From: JBJEFI01 sp051873875
Lineage (GTDB): Bacteria; Bacillota; Bacilli; Bacillales; Bacillaceae_G
NCBI GenBank assembly: GCA_051873875.1
Contig: JBJEFI010000168.1
Location: forward strand, 1 to 24,001
Direction: 5' to 3'
Length of the DNA: 24,001 bases
Part shown: positions 6,405-15,200 of the stretch, piece by piece
Layout: each line of letters starts with the position of its first letter
Position numbering within the stretch: the stretch's first letter is position 1
Position numbers and translations under genes: made by a program
The notes under the pieces: model-generated
Seen by the model: only the letters and a program-made list of their open reading frames with translations
What the model was told of the DNA's origin: nothing
Databases searched by the model: none

Positions 6405-8693
6405 TTACTCAACCACAAAAGAGATATTTAAAGTTATCCCACTGGAAGTATTGGAGTTTCCTAAGACAGTGACAACTCCATTTACATCTATGCTAATTTT
6501 ACTTGTTAATTCTGGATTGGATGCTGCCAAAGCAGTAATAAAGGTTAAAGGATAATTTTTTGGTCTATAACCAGCAGGTAATGTAGCAATATCACCAAGT
6601 TTGTTCTGTATCTCACCAATCATATATACAATATTTCCGATTTTTGTGTACTTTGGAGAACGTCCATTATTAATCTGTGCTCCATTTTGAAGAGGTAGAG
6701 TTAACCAAATGTTTGTTCCTAGGGTAGTCCAATCCTCTATCTTTCCACCAACCATTCTACGCATTTTCGGATACTCACGAATTTCAGAAAATGGGAATGC
6801 AACTTGCAAGAATGTGCCGGAATCAGGTTGAAAGTGCATAACAGACCACGAAACGGCTCCGCCTGGATTGTTTTTAGTTGTTGATGTTGCCCAGTACATA
6901 CCAGTGGTCGTAATTAGATTTAAGTCAGGGGCATATTTTGTGAATTTATAGAAATCTCCTAATGATCCTTTTCTTGTGGAGAGTGTGCCGTCTTCAGTAA
7001 CTCTAAACATGAAGTCTTTCTTAATGAAATCATAATAGGCAAATTCATTTTCTCTAGTATAGAGTTTTGTTTTCTTGGCATTACCTTCCCAAACTTCAAT
7101 CCCTTGTTGTTTAAATCCTGCAGGAGCTTTTAATCTTGTATAACCTAAATGCATATTAACTTTATTCATCAGCCTTGTTTCAATGTCAGTGCTTTTCTTC
7201 ATTACTTGACCAATTAGTTCATTGGTTTCTGCGATATCGATATCTCGTTTAGTTTGAGGTTCTTTTGCGAAATATAAGAAGAATGGGATGGATCTTTCTC
7301 CAGTACCATTAAAATCAATCGGTTTGTTGATCAATGTTCCTCTAACAACGGTAGATGTAGAACCTCCTCCATCAAGCATGAAAGCAAATGTTAACCTATA
7401 AGGTAATAGAATTCGAATTAAATCTTCAGAAGTCATCCCCTTATCATCAACTGTTCGACCATCACACGTTAAAATTAAGATGTCTTTATTAGGAAACTGT
7501 CCTATCACTTGACGAGGATGGGATTGTGTTCCACCTGGATACGTAGCTAAAACACCTGTTCCAATGGAAGCGCCATTCATAATGAGAGGAATAAATCCAG
7601 TTAGTGCATTATCAAAGCCATTATTGATAATCGTAGTTGGATCTGTATGAGAAGGGAAATAAGACAGAGTGTTGTCAGGTTTAAACGCTAAAACATGGTT
7701 ATAAACCAGAGTGCTGTCTGGAGGATTTAAAACTTTTCCGTTATATACATCAACACTCCTAGCCTTGAAATTATCTACGTTGTATGTATTGGCATTGATA
7801 GTTACAGTGGCATTGTGCCTATTTGCAAATTCTCTCGCTGTTTCTCTTTGACCTCCATTTGGAGCATCTTTTCCAAATCCACGTTTTAACTTAATTAAGT
7901 TACCGTCTTTATCCTTGTGGGGAATAATAGTGATGTAATAAGTAGTCTGAGAAACCGGGTCTTTATACTTCTCGGTTTTTACACCATGATAATACGCACT
8001 ACTTTGCATGACATCATCCGATGTATCAAATCTATCTTTCAATGAATAGTATGAACGCCCATCCTTGCCAAAATAAGCATCTTCAACATTTTTTAATTCA
8101 GCATCCATACGTTCTTTAAGAGAGGTATATCGCTTACCATTTGAATCAGTATATGATTCTTCAATTTTCTTTTGTTCTTCATCTATACGATGTTTAGCGG
8201 TAGGGAAGACTTTTCCATTACGATCAACCCTAGTGTCAATAACTTCAGAAGGTTGAGGATTTTCCCTAATTAAAGCATCAACTCTACTGGATTGATTAGT
8301 TAACTCTCTATCAACATCTTTGAATTTATCTTCTGCGTTAATAATTCCATTTCCAGCGTGCAAATAAATTCTAGAAGCAGGGGACAAGTGTACTCCACGT
8401 CCCATATATTTAAATACTAAATACTGTGCTTCAATTTTGGCATGAAAAAAGACTATACCATTAGTATAGTCAACACGGTATGTATTTTCGGACAATTCTC
8501 CATCAAGAACTTCTTTCATAGGATGGGTAAGTCCAGTTACAATCACTTTTTCAAAACGATTGGGTATTTCACTTAACAATGCCTTACCGTTGATTACCTG
8601 TAAGGTTTCCATTATTCGCTTGTAAGAGTCATTTCCATAACCTTTACGCATTTTACCGATAATCGGATCATTCGTTTCTTGCTTGAAGCCCAT
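6405..8693 (-). CDS. Tail/baseplate protein with phosphodiester glycosidase domain and knob tip
   Basis: A 762-residue modular tail protein. Residues 1-120 form a beta-rich docking domain shared with the 147-residue protein at 5229-5672 (V74-D-Y-T-N-G-I-V-F-F-H84). Residues 158-235 are three 26-residue linker repeats. Residues about 250-475 match the phosphodiester glycosidase family (NAGPA/PF09992): C410-D-G-R, G-M-T-S-E-D-L-I at 419-426, the signature DGGGST at 441-446 and G-E-R at 465-467. The family cleaves sugar-1-phosphodiester links, so a phosphate-containing wall polymer such as teichoic acid is an attractive but unproven substrate. The rest is a linker helix, a pyocin-knob-like domain (about 615-680) and a C-terminal beta domain. 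The frame opens at TTG 8729 inside the previous gene; ATG 8693 has GGAG 7 bases upstream and is chosen. It begins 17 bp after the stop of the tail hub gene. Confidence 0.88.
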   Translation of the reverse strand: MGFKQETNDPIIGKMRKGYGNDSYKRIMETLQVINGKALLSEIPNRFEKVIVTGLTHPMKEVLDGELSENTYRVDYTNGIVFFHAKIEAQYLVFKYMGRGVHLSPASRIYLHAGNGIINAEDKFKDVDRELTNQSSRVDALIRENPQPSEVIDTRVDRNGKVFPTAKHRIDEEQKKIEESYTDSNGKRYTSLKERMDAELKNVEDAYFGKDGRSYYSLKDRFDTSDDVMQSSAYYHGVKTEKYKDPVSQTTYYITIIPHKDKDGNLIKLKRGFGKDAPNGGQRETAREFANRHNATVTINANTYNVDNFKARSVDVYNGKVLNPPDSTLVYNHVLAFKPDNTLSYFPSHTDPTTIINNGFDNALTGFIPLIMNGASIGTGVLATYPGGTQSHPRQVIGQFPNKDILILTCDGRTVDDKGMTSEDLIRILLPYRLTFAFMLDGGGSTSTVVRGTLINKPIDFNGTGERSIPFFLYFAKEPQTKRDIDIAETNELIGQVMKKSTDIETRLMNKVNMHLGYTRLKAPAGFKQQGIEVWEGNAKKTKLYTRENEFAYYDFIKKDFMFRVTEDGTLSTRKGSLGDFYKFTKYAPDLNLITTTGMYWATSTTKNNPGGAVSWSVMHFQPDSGTFLQVAFPFSEIREYPKMRRMVGGKIEDWTTLGTNIWLTLPLQNGAQINNGRSPKYTKIGNIVYMIGEIQNKLGDIATLPAGYRPKNYPLTFITALAASNPELTSKISIDVNGVVTVLGNSNTSSGITLNISFVVE
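7989..8222 (-). repeat. Three 78-bp units encoding 26-residue linker repeats
   Basis: In the glycosidase tail protein, residues 158-183, 184-209 and 210-235 align without gaps. Each begins x-[ND]-G-[KR], continues to [LA]-K-x-R-[IMF]-D and, in the first two units, has a charged helix with a Y near the end. This looks like a repeated stalk or neck segment between the docking domain and the enzyme domain. Confidence 0.75.
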
Positions 8694-8710
8694 TGTCTCA
8701 CTCCATTCTG

Positions 8711-11434
8711 TTACAAAATAGCTTCCCAATAATATGCTGTATCGGATTTATTTCCGTAACATTCATTAGTTGAACCAGTCGTGAATCCATTACTGGTTAA
8801 TTTTCCGTATATAGTTGAAGGTACGTTATATTCACCTTCTAAATACATATTCGTTCCATTAAATACATATTTAAAACCACCTGCAACAGATACTATATAA
8901 AGCATCGGCTCAAGTGGATTAGTTGATTGAATTTTAATTAATTTAGGTTGGACAGAAAGGAAGATGGGGCGTTCAATCATCCCATCACCATAGTAACTTC
9001 CCGTTAAGACAGTAGCAGTGGAAGAAGGGGTTACATATCCTGCTGGTATCTTACCACTTGAATCCAGAGGGACTACACCATTTGGTTTGCCTATTTTATC
9101 TGTGGTGATAAATGATTCTGCTGATTTCCCATCAAGTTTAGTAGCACTACCTGTAATATCGCCAGGAAGTTGACCTCTAGAGTTACGGATAGGAATTGTA
9201 TTCGCATTTGTTCCTGTGTTTATGTTGTAACCACTAACACTTGATGCATCCCCAACTGAAGATTCCTTAAAATCTTCATCATCTTCTTTTTTAACGCTAA
9301 TTGAACCGGCTTCGGTGTTAATAAATACTGCTTTTGTCCCTGCAAAAGTAGTTGGATCAGGTTTTTCAGTACCAGAGATAATAGTCATTCCATTGAGCTG
9401 ACCGTTCACATTACCGTTAACTACAACATTTTTTTCAGGTTGATAAGGATTAGTTGATACGATATCGCTCAGGATAGTACCATTTTTATTTACATCCGTA
9501 TCTACTTGTCTGTAAGCTTGGATACCTATTGAATAATATCTGTTAGCTGGAACAGAAGGGAAAGTGAAGGTACGTGTAGCATATGTTAAAGGGCGAACAT
9601 CTTTTTCATCAATATAGGAACCGAAAATATGACGTTCAGGGGAAGTGCTAGAATATAAATAAACATAAAATCCATCTATATTATCTTCATCTTTTTGTGT
9701 AGTTGTGCTATCGGGATATTCCCAGTCCAATGTTAAATCGACTGAACCATTGTCATTTGCTTTATGAGATAATTTCTTGAAAGTAGGGGTAGTGGGAGTG
9801 GCACTGATACGGTCATTACGTTCATTAAAGTTATTTGCGGTATTAATCCAACTTTTCTTACGTTTATTGTAATCGGTATTCATTTTCTCTTGTCTATTTA
9901 CTAAACGACTGAACATAATCATATCATTCTCAGGTCGTTTAGTATTAGAGATTGTTAAATTAATAGTATCACTGTCAAAGTTAAATTCTATTTCAGAAAT
10001 CTTTGTTTTAACATTAATCCCTAACTTATCGTGACGAATACGTACAATATCCCCGATTGACATACGATTCCAATTTTTATGTTCACTGGTTATACGGAAG
10101 AAGTTAACAATACTTATAGAAAGATTAACAGGGAGGATTGCTTTTTCAGATAAATAATCGACTGCTGCATAGTAATATGATTCATCATCAATTTGATTGT
10201 TATCTGACCAAACTTCCACTTTAATAATATTGTTGATTTCCTCTAAAATGTCCCCTGTAAAGTTATTTTCAAATTTAAGTATTTCATTTAAAGATTTAAT
10301 ATCCTCATCTATTGCATCAATTTTAGACTGAACTGCATCAATTTGAGATTTCTTTGCATTCACTTCAACTTCCTTTGAATCACGCAGTTTGATTAATTCA
10401 GCAGTAGATTGATTGTTCTTCTCATACACAGCGATATCATCAATAATTATTTGTAAGTCATCATCGAGTATTTGTTTTTCATTTTCAAGTGAAGTTTTTT
10501 CAGTACGCAAGCTTTTTTTAGTAGAAAGATATTCAGAAAAGTAATTCTGATATTTATTAACTTTTTCATTATAATCTAAAATAGCGTGGCAAACTTCATC
10601 TTCTAAATAAGTACTATGCTTGAGTACATTCCTGTTACGGTCACGCTCAAAAGGGTAAAGGTAAACTGAAAAATCATCAATATAATTCTGACCAGTAGGA
10701 TTAGCAGCGTTAATAGAAGCTTTATCATTTGCGGATACTCTTAGACGAGTTATAATGCTATTTACATCCAATTCATCTTCTAGGCTGGAGAGGTATTGAC
10801 CATATTCAATAACGAATCCTTTGTAAATCGAAACTTCTTCCTCTTTATATAGATTAACTTTTCGATTGACAGTATCATATATAACCGTGGCTTTGAACGT
10901 TTCACAAATTTCATCTATAAAGGAAAGGATAGTTTGGGAGGAAACATCAAATTGTCTCCATTGAAGAAGAAATTCTTGGTTAATGTATCCAACAGTCCAG
11001 TTTGTTCCTTTTAAAGCATCTGTTAATACTTCTAAACAGTTCTTACTTGTTACTTCATAGTCAATTACATACTGATAATTTAATTCGTGAGCCAATGAAT
11101 GACATTGCACTTGAAGTGAGTGACCTTCATCCATTACTTTTTTCTTGTTTGTAATGACAAACCATTCTTCAATTCCACCATAATTAATTTTGATTTTAAA
11201 ATTTTCTTTCAGTTCATCAATACGAGGATTTCTAATACGTTTATTTTTAGAAACGACATCAAAAGGAACTGTAAAGGTTAGTTCATGGACACCAGAAAAC
11301 TTTATACGTAATGTTGTATTCCTCGCCCATGCAATTTCACCTAAACGAGTTTTACGATTCATTCTGTACAAGTTCATTTTTAATTCAAACGGTTTAAGTG
11401 AACTATCAACATAGTAACTTGAATAATTGCTCAA
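8711..11434 (-). CDS. yomG: Tail hub/tail spike protein (prophage endopeptidase tail family), YomG-like
   Basis: A 907-residue tail-tip protein placed directly after the distal tail protein, the usual position of the Tal/hub protein that closes the tube and contacts the cell. The first 300 residues carry the hub fold pattern (beta-rich, W-F-V-I-T-N-K-K-K, C-H-S-L-A-H-E-L, S-F-I-D-E-I-C-E-T-F). A highly charged coiled coil at about 298-388 interrupts it, and hub-like strands resume to about 520 (I-G-D-I-V-R-I-R-H-D, K-T-K-I-S-E-I-E-F). A fibronectin type III-like domain lies at about 543-660, and a beta-rich tip at about 811-907 (G-D-G-M-I-E-R-P...W-E-A-I-L) resembles fibre tips. The start is TTG 11434, with AGGAGG 7 bases upstream; no ATG nearby fits. 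Similarity to SPbeta YomG is judged from memory and order. Confidence 0.88.
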   Translation of the reverse strand: MSNYSSYYVDSSLKPFELKMNLYRMNRKTRLGEIAWARNTTLRIKFSGVHELTFTVPFDVVSKNKRIRNPRIDELKENFKIKINYGGIEEWFVITNKKKVMDEGHSLQVQCHSLAHELNYQYVIDYEVTSKNCLEVLTDALKGTNWTVGYINQEFLLQWRQFDVSSQTILSFIDEICETFKATVIYDTVNRKVNLYKEEEVSIYKGFVIEYGQYLSSLEDELDVNSIITRLRVSANDKASINAANPTGQNYIDDFSVYLYPFERDRNRNVLKHSTYLEDEVCHAILDYNEKVNKYQNYFSEYLSTKKSLRTEKTSLENEKQILDDDLQIIIDDIAVYEKNNQSTAELIKLRDSKEVEVNAKKSQIDAVQSKIDAIDEDIKSLNEILKFENNFTGDILEEINNIIKVEVWSDNNQIDDESYYYAAVDYLSEKAILPVNLSISIVNFFRITSEHKNWNRMSIGDIVRIRHDKLGINVKTKISEIEFNFDSDTINLTISNTKRPENDMIMFSRLVNRQEKMNTDYNKRKKSWINTANNFNERNDRISATPTTPTFKKLSHKANDNGSVDLTLDWEYPDSTTTQKDEDNIDGFYVYLYSSTSPERHIFGSYIDEKDVRPLTYATRTFTFPSVPANRYYSIGIQAYRQVDTDVNKNGTILSDIVSTNPYQPEKNVVVNGNVNGQLNGMTIISGTEKPDPTTFAGTKAVFINTEAGSISVKKEDDEDFKESSVGDASSVSGYNINTGTNANTIPIRNSRGQLPGDITGSATKLDGKSAESFITTDKIGKPNGVVPLDSSGKIPAGYVTPSSTATVLTGSYYGDGMIERPIFLSVQPKLIKIQSTNPLEPMLYIVSVAGGFKYVFNGTNMYLEGEYNVPSTIYGKLTSNGFTTGSTNECYGNKSDTAYYWEAIL

Positions 11435-11445
11435 TACCTCACCTC

Positions 11446-12216
11446 CTATATTTTAAATTTGTAACGATATACAAATCTGATTTGGCAATTTCCCATCACT
11501 TCCAAATAAGTTTTTCCGTATGAGAAAGTTAGATAATTATCATTAAAATTGTTATAGATTAATGGGTTAACAGGAGAGGATTCAACTAATCTCATTTCAG
11601 GATCAATAATGATTTCATCTCCATCCTTTAGATTAGTAATTATGAGAGGTTCATCTTGCTCATAAATTTTCTTGATAAATACATCGCCATCTCCAACTTT
11701 CCATATATGAATCTCAGGTTGAATTTCTTCATCACCACGATTATCAAACTCAATCTCACCTGAACCAGTAGAAGAGAAGTCATACCATCCGTCCATTTTC
11801 TCATGACTATAAGTGTGAGGAGAATCCAGTCTCATAGATAGTGTGATATATCCTTGACCAAGACCGTTATGATTAATTTCACTAGCATCAACTGGCATAG
11901 CGTACATCACTTTATCAGGCATGGAGCTGAATATGAGAGGTTTATATTCATCAACATCTAACCATCTAGCAATTGCTGCCATTGTTTCATCATCCCAATT
12001 ATCATCAGGATAGAAACCTAGTGATAATGTTTTAGGATCTTTACGTATATCTATGTAATAGGGCTTACTTCTCCCTGGAACAACAACTTCACTGATAGAG
12101 CGAGAGGGGAGGAAGGGTTCGTTAAATAATCCAGTGGATATGCTAATATTTTTGATGCCGAATTCTTCATCAGAAGCCCTACCATCAAACTCAAAAAATA
12201 GACTTTCTCTAATCAA
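11446..12216 (-). CDS. yomH: Distal tail protein (Dit), YomH-like
   Basis: A protein of 256 residues with the features of the siphophage distal tail (Dit) family: F-F-E-F-D-G-R near the start, G-L-F-N-E-P-F-L-P-S-R-S with V-V-P-G-R-S in the first third, an L-G-F-Y-P-D-D strand, and W-L-D-V-D-E-Y-K-P-L-I-F followed by a galectin-like C-terminal half. Dit forms the ring joining the tail tube to the hub. It sits between the tape measure and hub genes, as in most siphophages of Firmicutes. The frame opens at TTG 12234, but that codon abuts GGAGG. TTG 12216 lies 11 bases behind GGAGG and is preferred. The gene begins just beyond the terminator of the tape measure gene, so its transcription needs readthrough. 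The stop is 11 bp before the next start. Confidence 0.85.
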   Translation of the reverse strand: MIRESLFFEFDGRASDEEFGIKNISISTGLFNEPFLPSRSISEVVVPGRSKPYYIDIRKDPKTLSLGFYPDDNWDDETMAAIARWLDVDEYKPLIFSSMPDKVMYAMPVDASEINHNGLGQGYITLSMRLDSPHTYSHEKMDGWYDFSSTGSGEIEFDNRGDEEIQPEIHIWKVGDGDVFIKKIYEQDEPLIITNLKDGDEIIIDPEMRLVESSPVNPLIYNNFNDNYLTFSYGKTYLEVMGNCQIRFVYRYKFKI

Positions 12217-12240
12217 TTGGCGATACACCTCCAAACATAA

Positions 12241-12266
12241 AAAGAAGAGCCGGTATAAACCGACTC
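12241..12266 (-). terminator. Rho-independent terminator abutting the tape measure stop codon
   Basis: On the minus strand GAGTCGGT pairs with ACCGGCTC (8 bp, one G-U) around TTAT, followed by TTCTTTTTATG. The stem begins on the base after the TAG stop of the tape measure gene. The distal tail gene's GGAGG is only about 15 bases further. Its layout on the plus strand (TAAAAAGA..GAG..GG....AACC....CCTAG) closely parallels that of the terminator at 4843-4870. Confidence 0.85.
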
Positions 12267-15200
12267 CTAGTTAAACTTGAATCCCATACCAGTAAGGGAC
12301 ATTTTGAATTTTTCCATATATTTATTGAAATCCGACTCATTGCCAATTTTATCGATATTGATAGTAAAGTTGGCAATATTAGGTGTAGGGGAAGTAGTGG
12401 ACACATTAGGTGCTTTTACATTGTTAATATTGAGATTTTGTAAGGCTAGTTTAAGTGAATCTGTAATAGAGTTAGCGGTAACGACTACAGCTTTACTATT
12501 GGTACTTTCAGATGTCGATGATGTAGTCATAGTGGTGGCAGAAGCACCACTAGATGTATTTGTTGCCTTGCTATCAGTTGCTTTTGTACTAGTCGTAGGA
12601 GATGGACTAGATGCTGCAGCTTTATAATTACCTCCAGAATCACTTGTTTTTATACCATTAAAGTAAGCATTCAATCCATCAATCTCACGTTTAAGGTTAT
12701 TAACAACACTTTTACCGAGTATATCTGTTTGATTCGCAATAGAGTTAAGCATATTAGTAAAAGATTTAGTAATTTCAGATGTTTTACCATCAATGATATC
12801 TGTCCGTACATTCTCCCACATTTCTTCGTCATTAAGAATGTCATCATATTCTTTTTCAATACGTTCACGTTCTTGCTCAAGATTTTCTTTACGCTTGTTA
12901 CGTGTATTTTCCTCAACCATGTCATTGATAGATTCATCAGCACTATTTAATTCCTCAGCCAATTCACTCATGCGTTTACGTGCTGAATCGGAACCATCTA
13001 ATGCTAATTTATCCATTTCATCGAGAATCTTTTGTCTGTCTTTCTGTGCTTTACGTAAATTCTCAGCGTAATCAGCTTCTTCAGCAATCTTATCAATCTC
13101 AGAAATCATGTTGTCAATTGTATCAACAGCAACTTTTTTCTGAGCCTCTAATAATTCCTTCATGGTGTCAATTGCTCGGTCAGCCATTTGTTTACGCTGA
13201 TCGATTAACTGTTGCTCGATATCGTACAATTCTTTAGTACGGTCAATTAACTCATTGTTGAGTAAATCCTTTTGAGCCTCAGTTAAATCCTTGTTAGTCT
13301 TGATTTCTTTAGCTAGCCAATCAACGGATTCTTTTTGAATCTTCTGCTCTTGTTGAAGGAGTTTGTCACGTTCAAGTTCATACTCCATCCATTTCTTAGT
13401 ACCCTCAGTTAGCTTTGCTTGTTGACGGTCAATCTCAGCATAATCGTCTTCAAGTTGTTTGCGTTTATAATCAAATTCAGCAAGTTTAGAGTTAACTATT
13501 TCCAAACGTAGTTCATCAATTTGTTGTTGGAGGTTTTCTTGCTCAGTCTCTAAATCAAGTAAATCTAACTTTGCATCGTCGACAGCAGCTTTACGTTCTG
13601 CTTCATCTCTGGATGCGTTAGTAGCGACAAAACTTCCAGACTTGTTATAGGTAGCCATAACCTTGTTAACGTAATTTTGAGTTTCCTTGAAAGGAGGGAT
13701 ACCGCCATATTTGTTAACATTACCCGGCCCGGCATTATAAGCAGCTAAAGCAGTTTCCAAGCTACCGAATTGCTTAATCATTTGGGAGATATATTTCGTT
13801 CCACCCATGATATTTTGTTCAGCATTATAGGAATCTTTAACACCCATAGCTTTAGCAGTGCCAGGCATTAATTGCATTAAACCACGAGCACCAGCTTTAG
13901 ATTTTGCATTCTTGTTGAAATTGGATTCTTGTTGGATAATAGCAGCGATTAGGAAGGGGTCGACACCATAACGATTAGCGGCCTTGTTGATTTCAGTGGA
14001 GTATTTACCTGTATACTTAGCATCCTTTTTGGAATCGGAACCAGAAGAGAGAGCTTTAAGTATAGGTTCAGGGTCAATTTTGACTCCATCTTTCTCCATT
14101 TGAAGATGTAGATGAGCACCAGATGAGTTTCCAGTATTCCCAACTTTACCTAATTGATCTCCGGCATTAACACGTTGACCAGCCTTAACTTTAAGTCCTT
14201 TTTGCATGTGCATATATTTAGTTACAATACCGTCATCCTGTTGAATAACGACCATGTAACCGCCAGACTTGGAGTAGTAGGCTTGAGTTACTTTACCTGA
14301 TTGAAGGGCTTTGACAGGATCGCCTTGTTTACCATTAGCTAAGTCTAACCCACCGTGATTATATGAGCCACGATGTTCGTTGAAACTCGAAGTCTTACGG
14401 AAGTCATTAAGGTAATAGTCAGCTACGGAAGATGAGCCGGAAGAAGAGGAGGTTGTTACAACACCAGTTTCCTTAATTTTACCGGATTTAATTTGTGCGG
14501 ATAAGTCTTTCTGTTGTTGCTTATTTAAGTCGAGTGCTTTTTGTAGTAACTTAATTTCCTTCTCTAAAGCATCACGATACTTTTTGGAGTGTTGAGGATA
14601 CTGTGATTTCAGTTTGTTGAGTTTAGCAATTTCAGAGTTAACTTCAGCTAGCTTTTGTTTGTACTTATCCTGGATGTAGGTAGCATCTTCGGTTTCTTTG
14701 GAGTTTTCTTTTGTACCCTTGGTTGACTTTTCTTGTGCTTCGTAATGTTTGCCTTCATAGCCAACCATATCAGCCATTTTACCTGTTAATTCATCAATAG
14801 AAGGGATAAGGGAGTCGATTTCATTTTGTTTATCCTCATATGCTGATTTAGCATTTTGTTCTCTACTGTACCATTTAGAAGCATTTAGATAGGCTTCGTC
14901 TGTCTCTCCGGCATTCTTTGCCTGTTTAGCTATATCCAATGCTTTCTGAGCTGCTTCGGCATAGGCATCCATCATTTTCTTTAGAGCTGATAACTCTGCT
15001 GAAGCAATTCTTAAACGGTTTTTAGCAGCGATAGCCTGATTAACAGTCATAGCTTCTTGAGCAGTAGCTTGACCTGTGGTTACTTTTTCTAAAGCTTGAA
15101 GTAGGATGTCGTTTGCTTCAGCTTCCTTAGCAATCATTTCAATTTGCAGTTCACCATTTTTTATATGATGACCGTAAGTTGCAGTTAAATAATTTGTAGC

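Noticed and set aside
8694..8729. TTG start at 8729 for the glycosidase tail protein
   Set aside because: It overlaps the end of the hub gene and lacks a ribosome binding site, while ATG 8693 has a well-placed GGAG.
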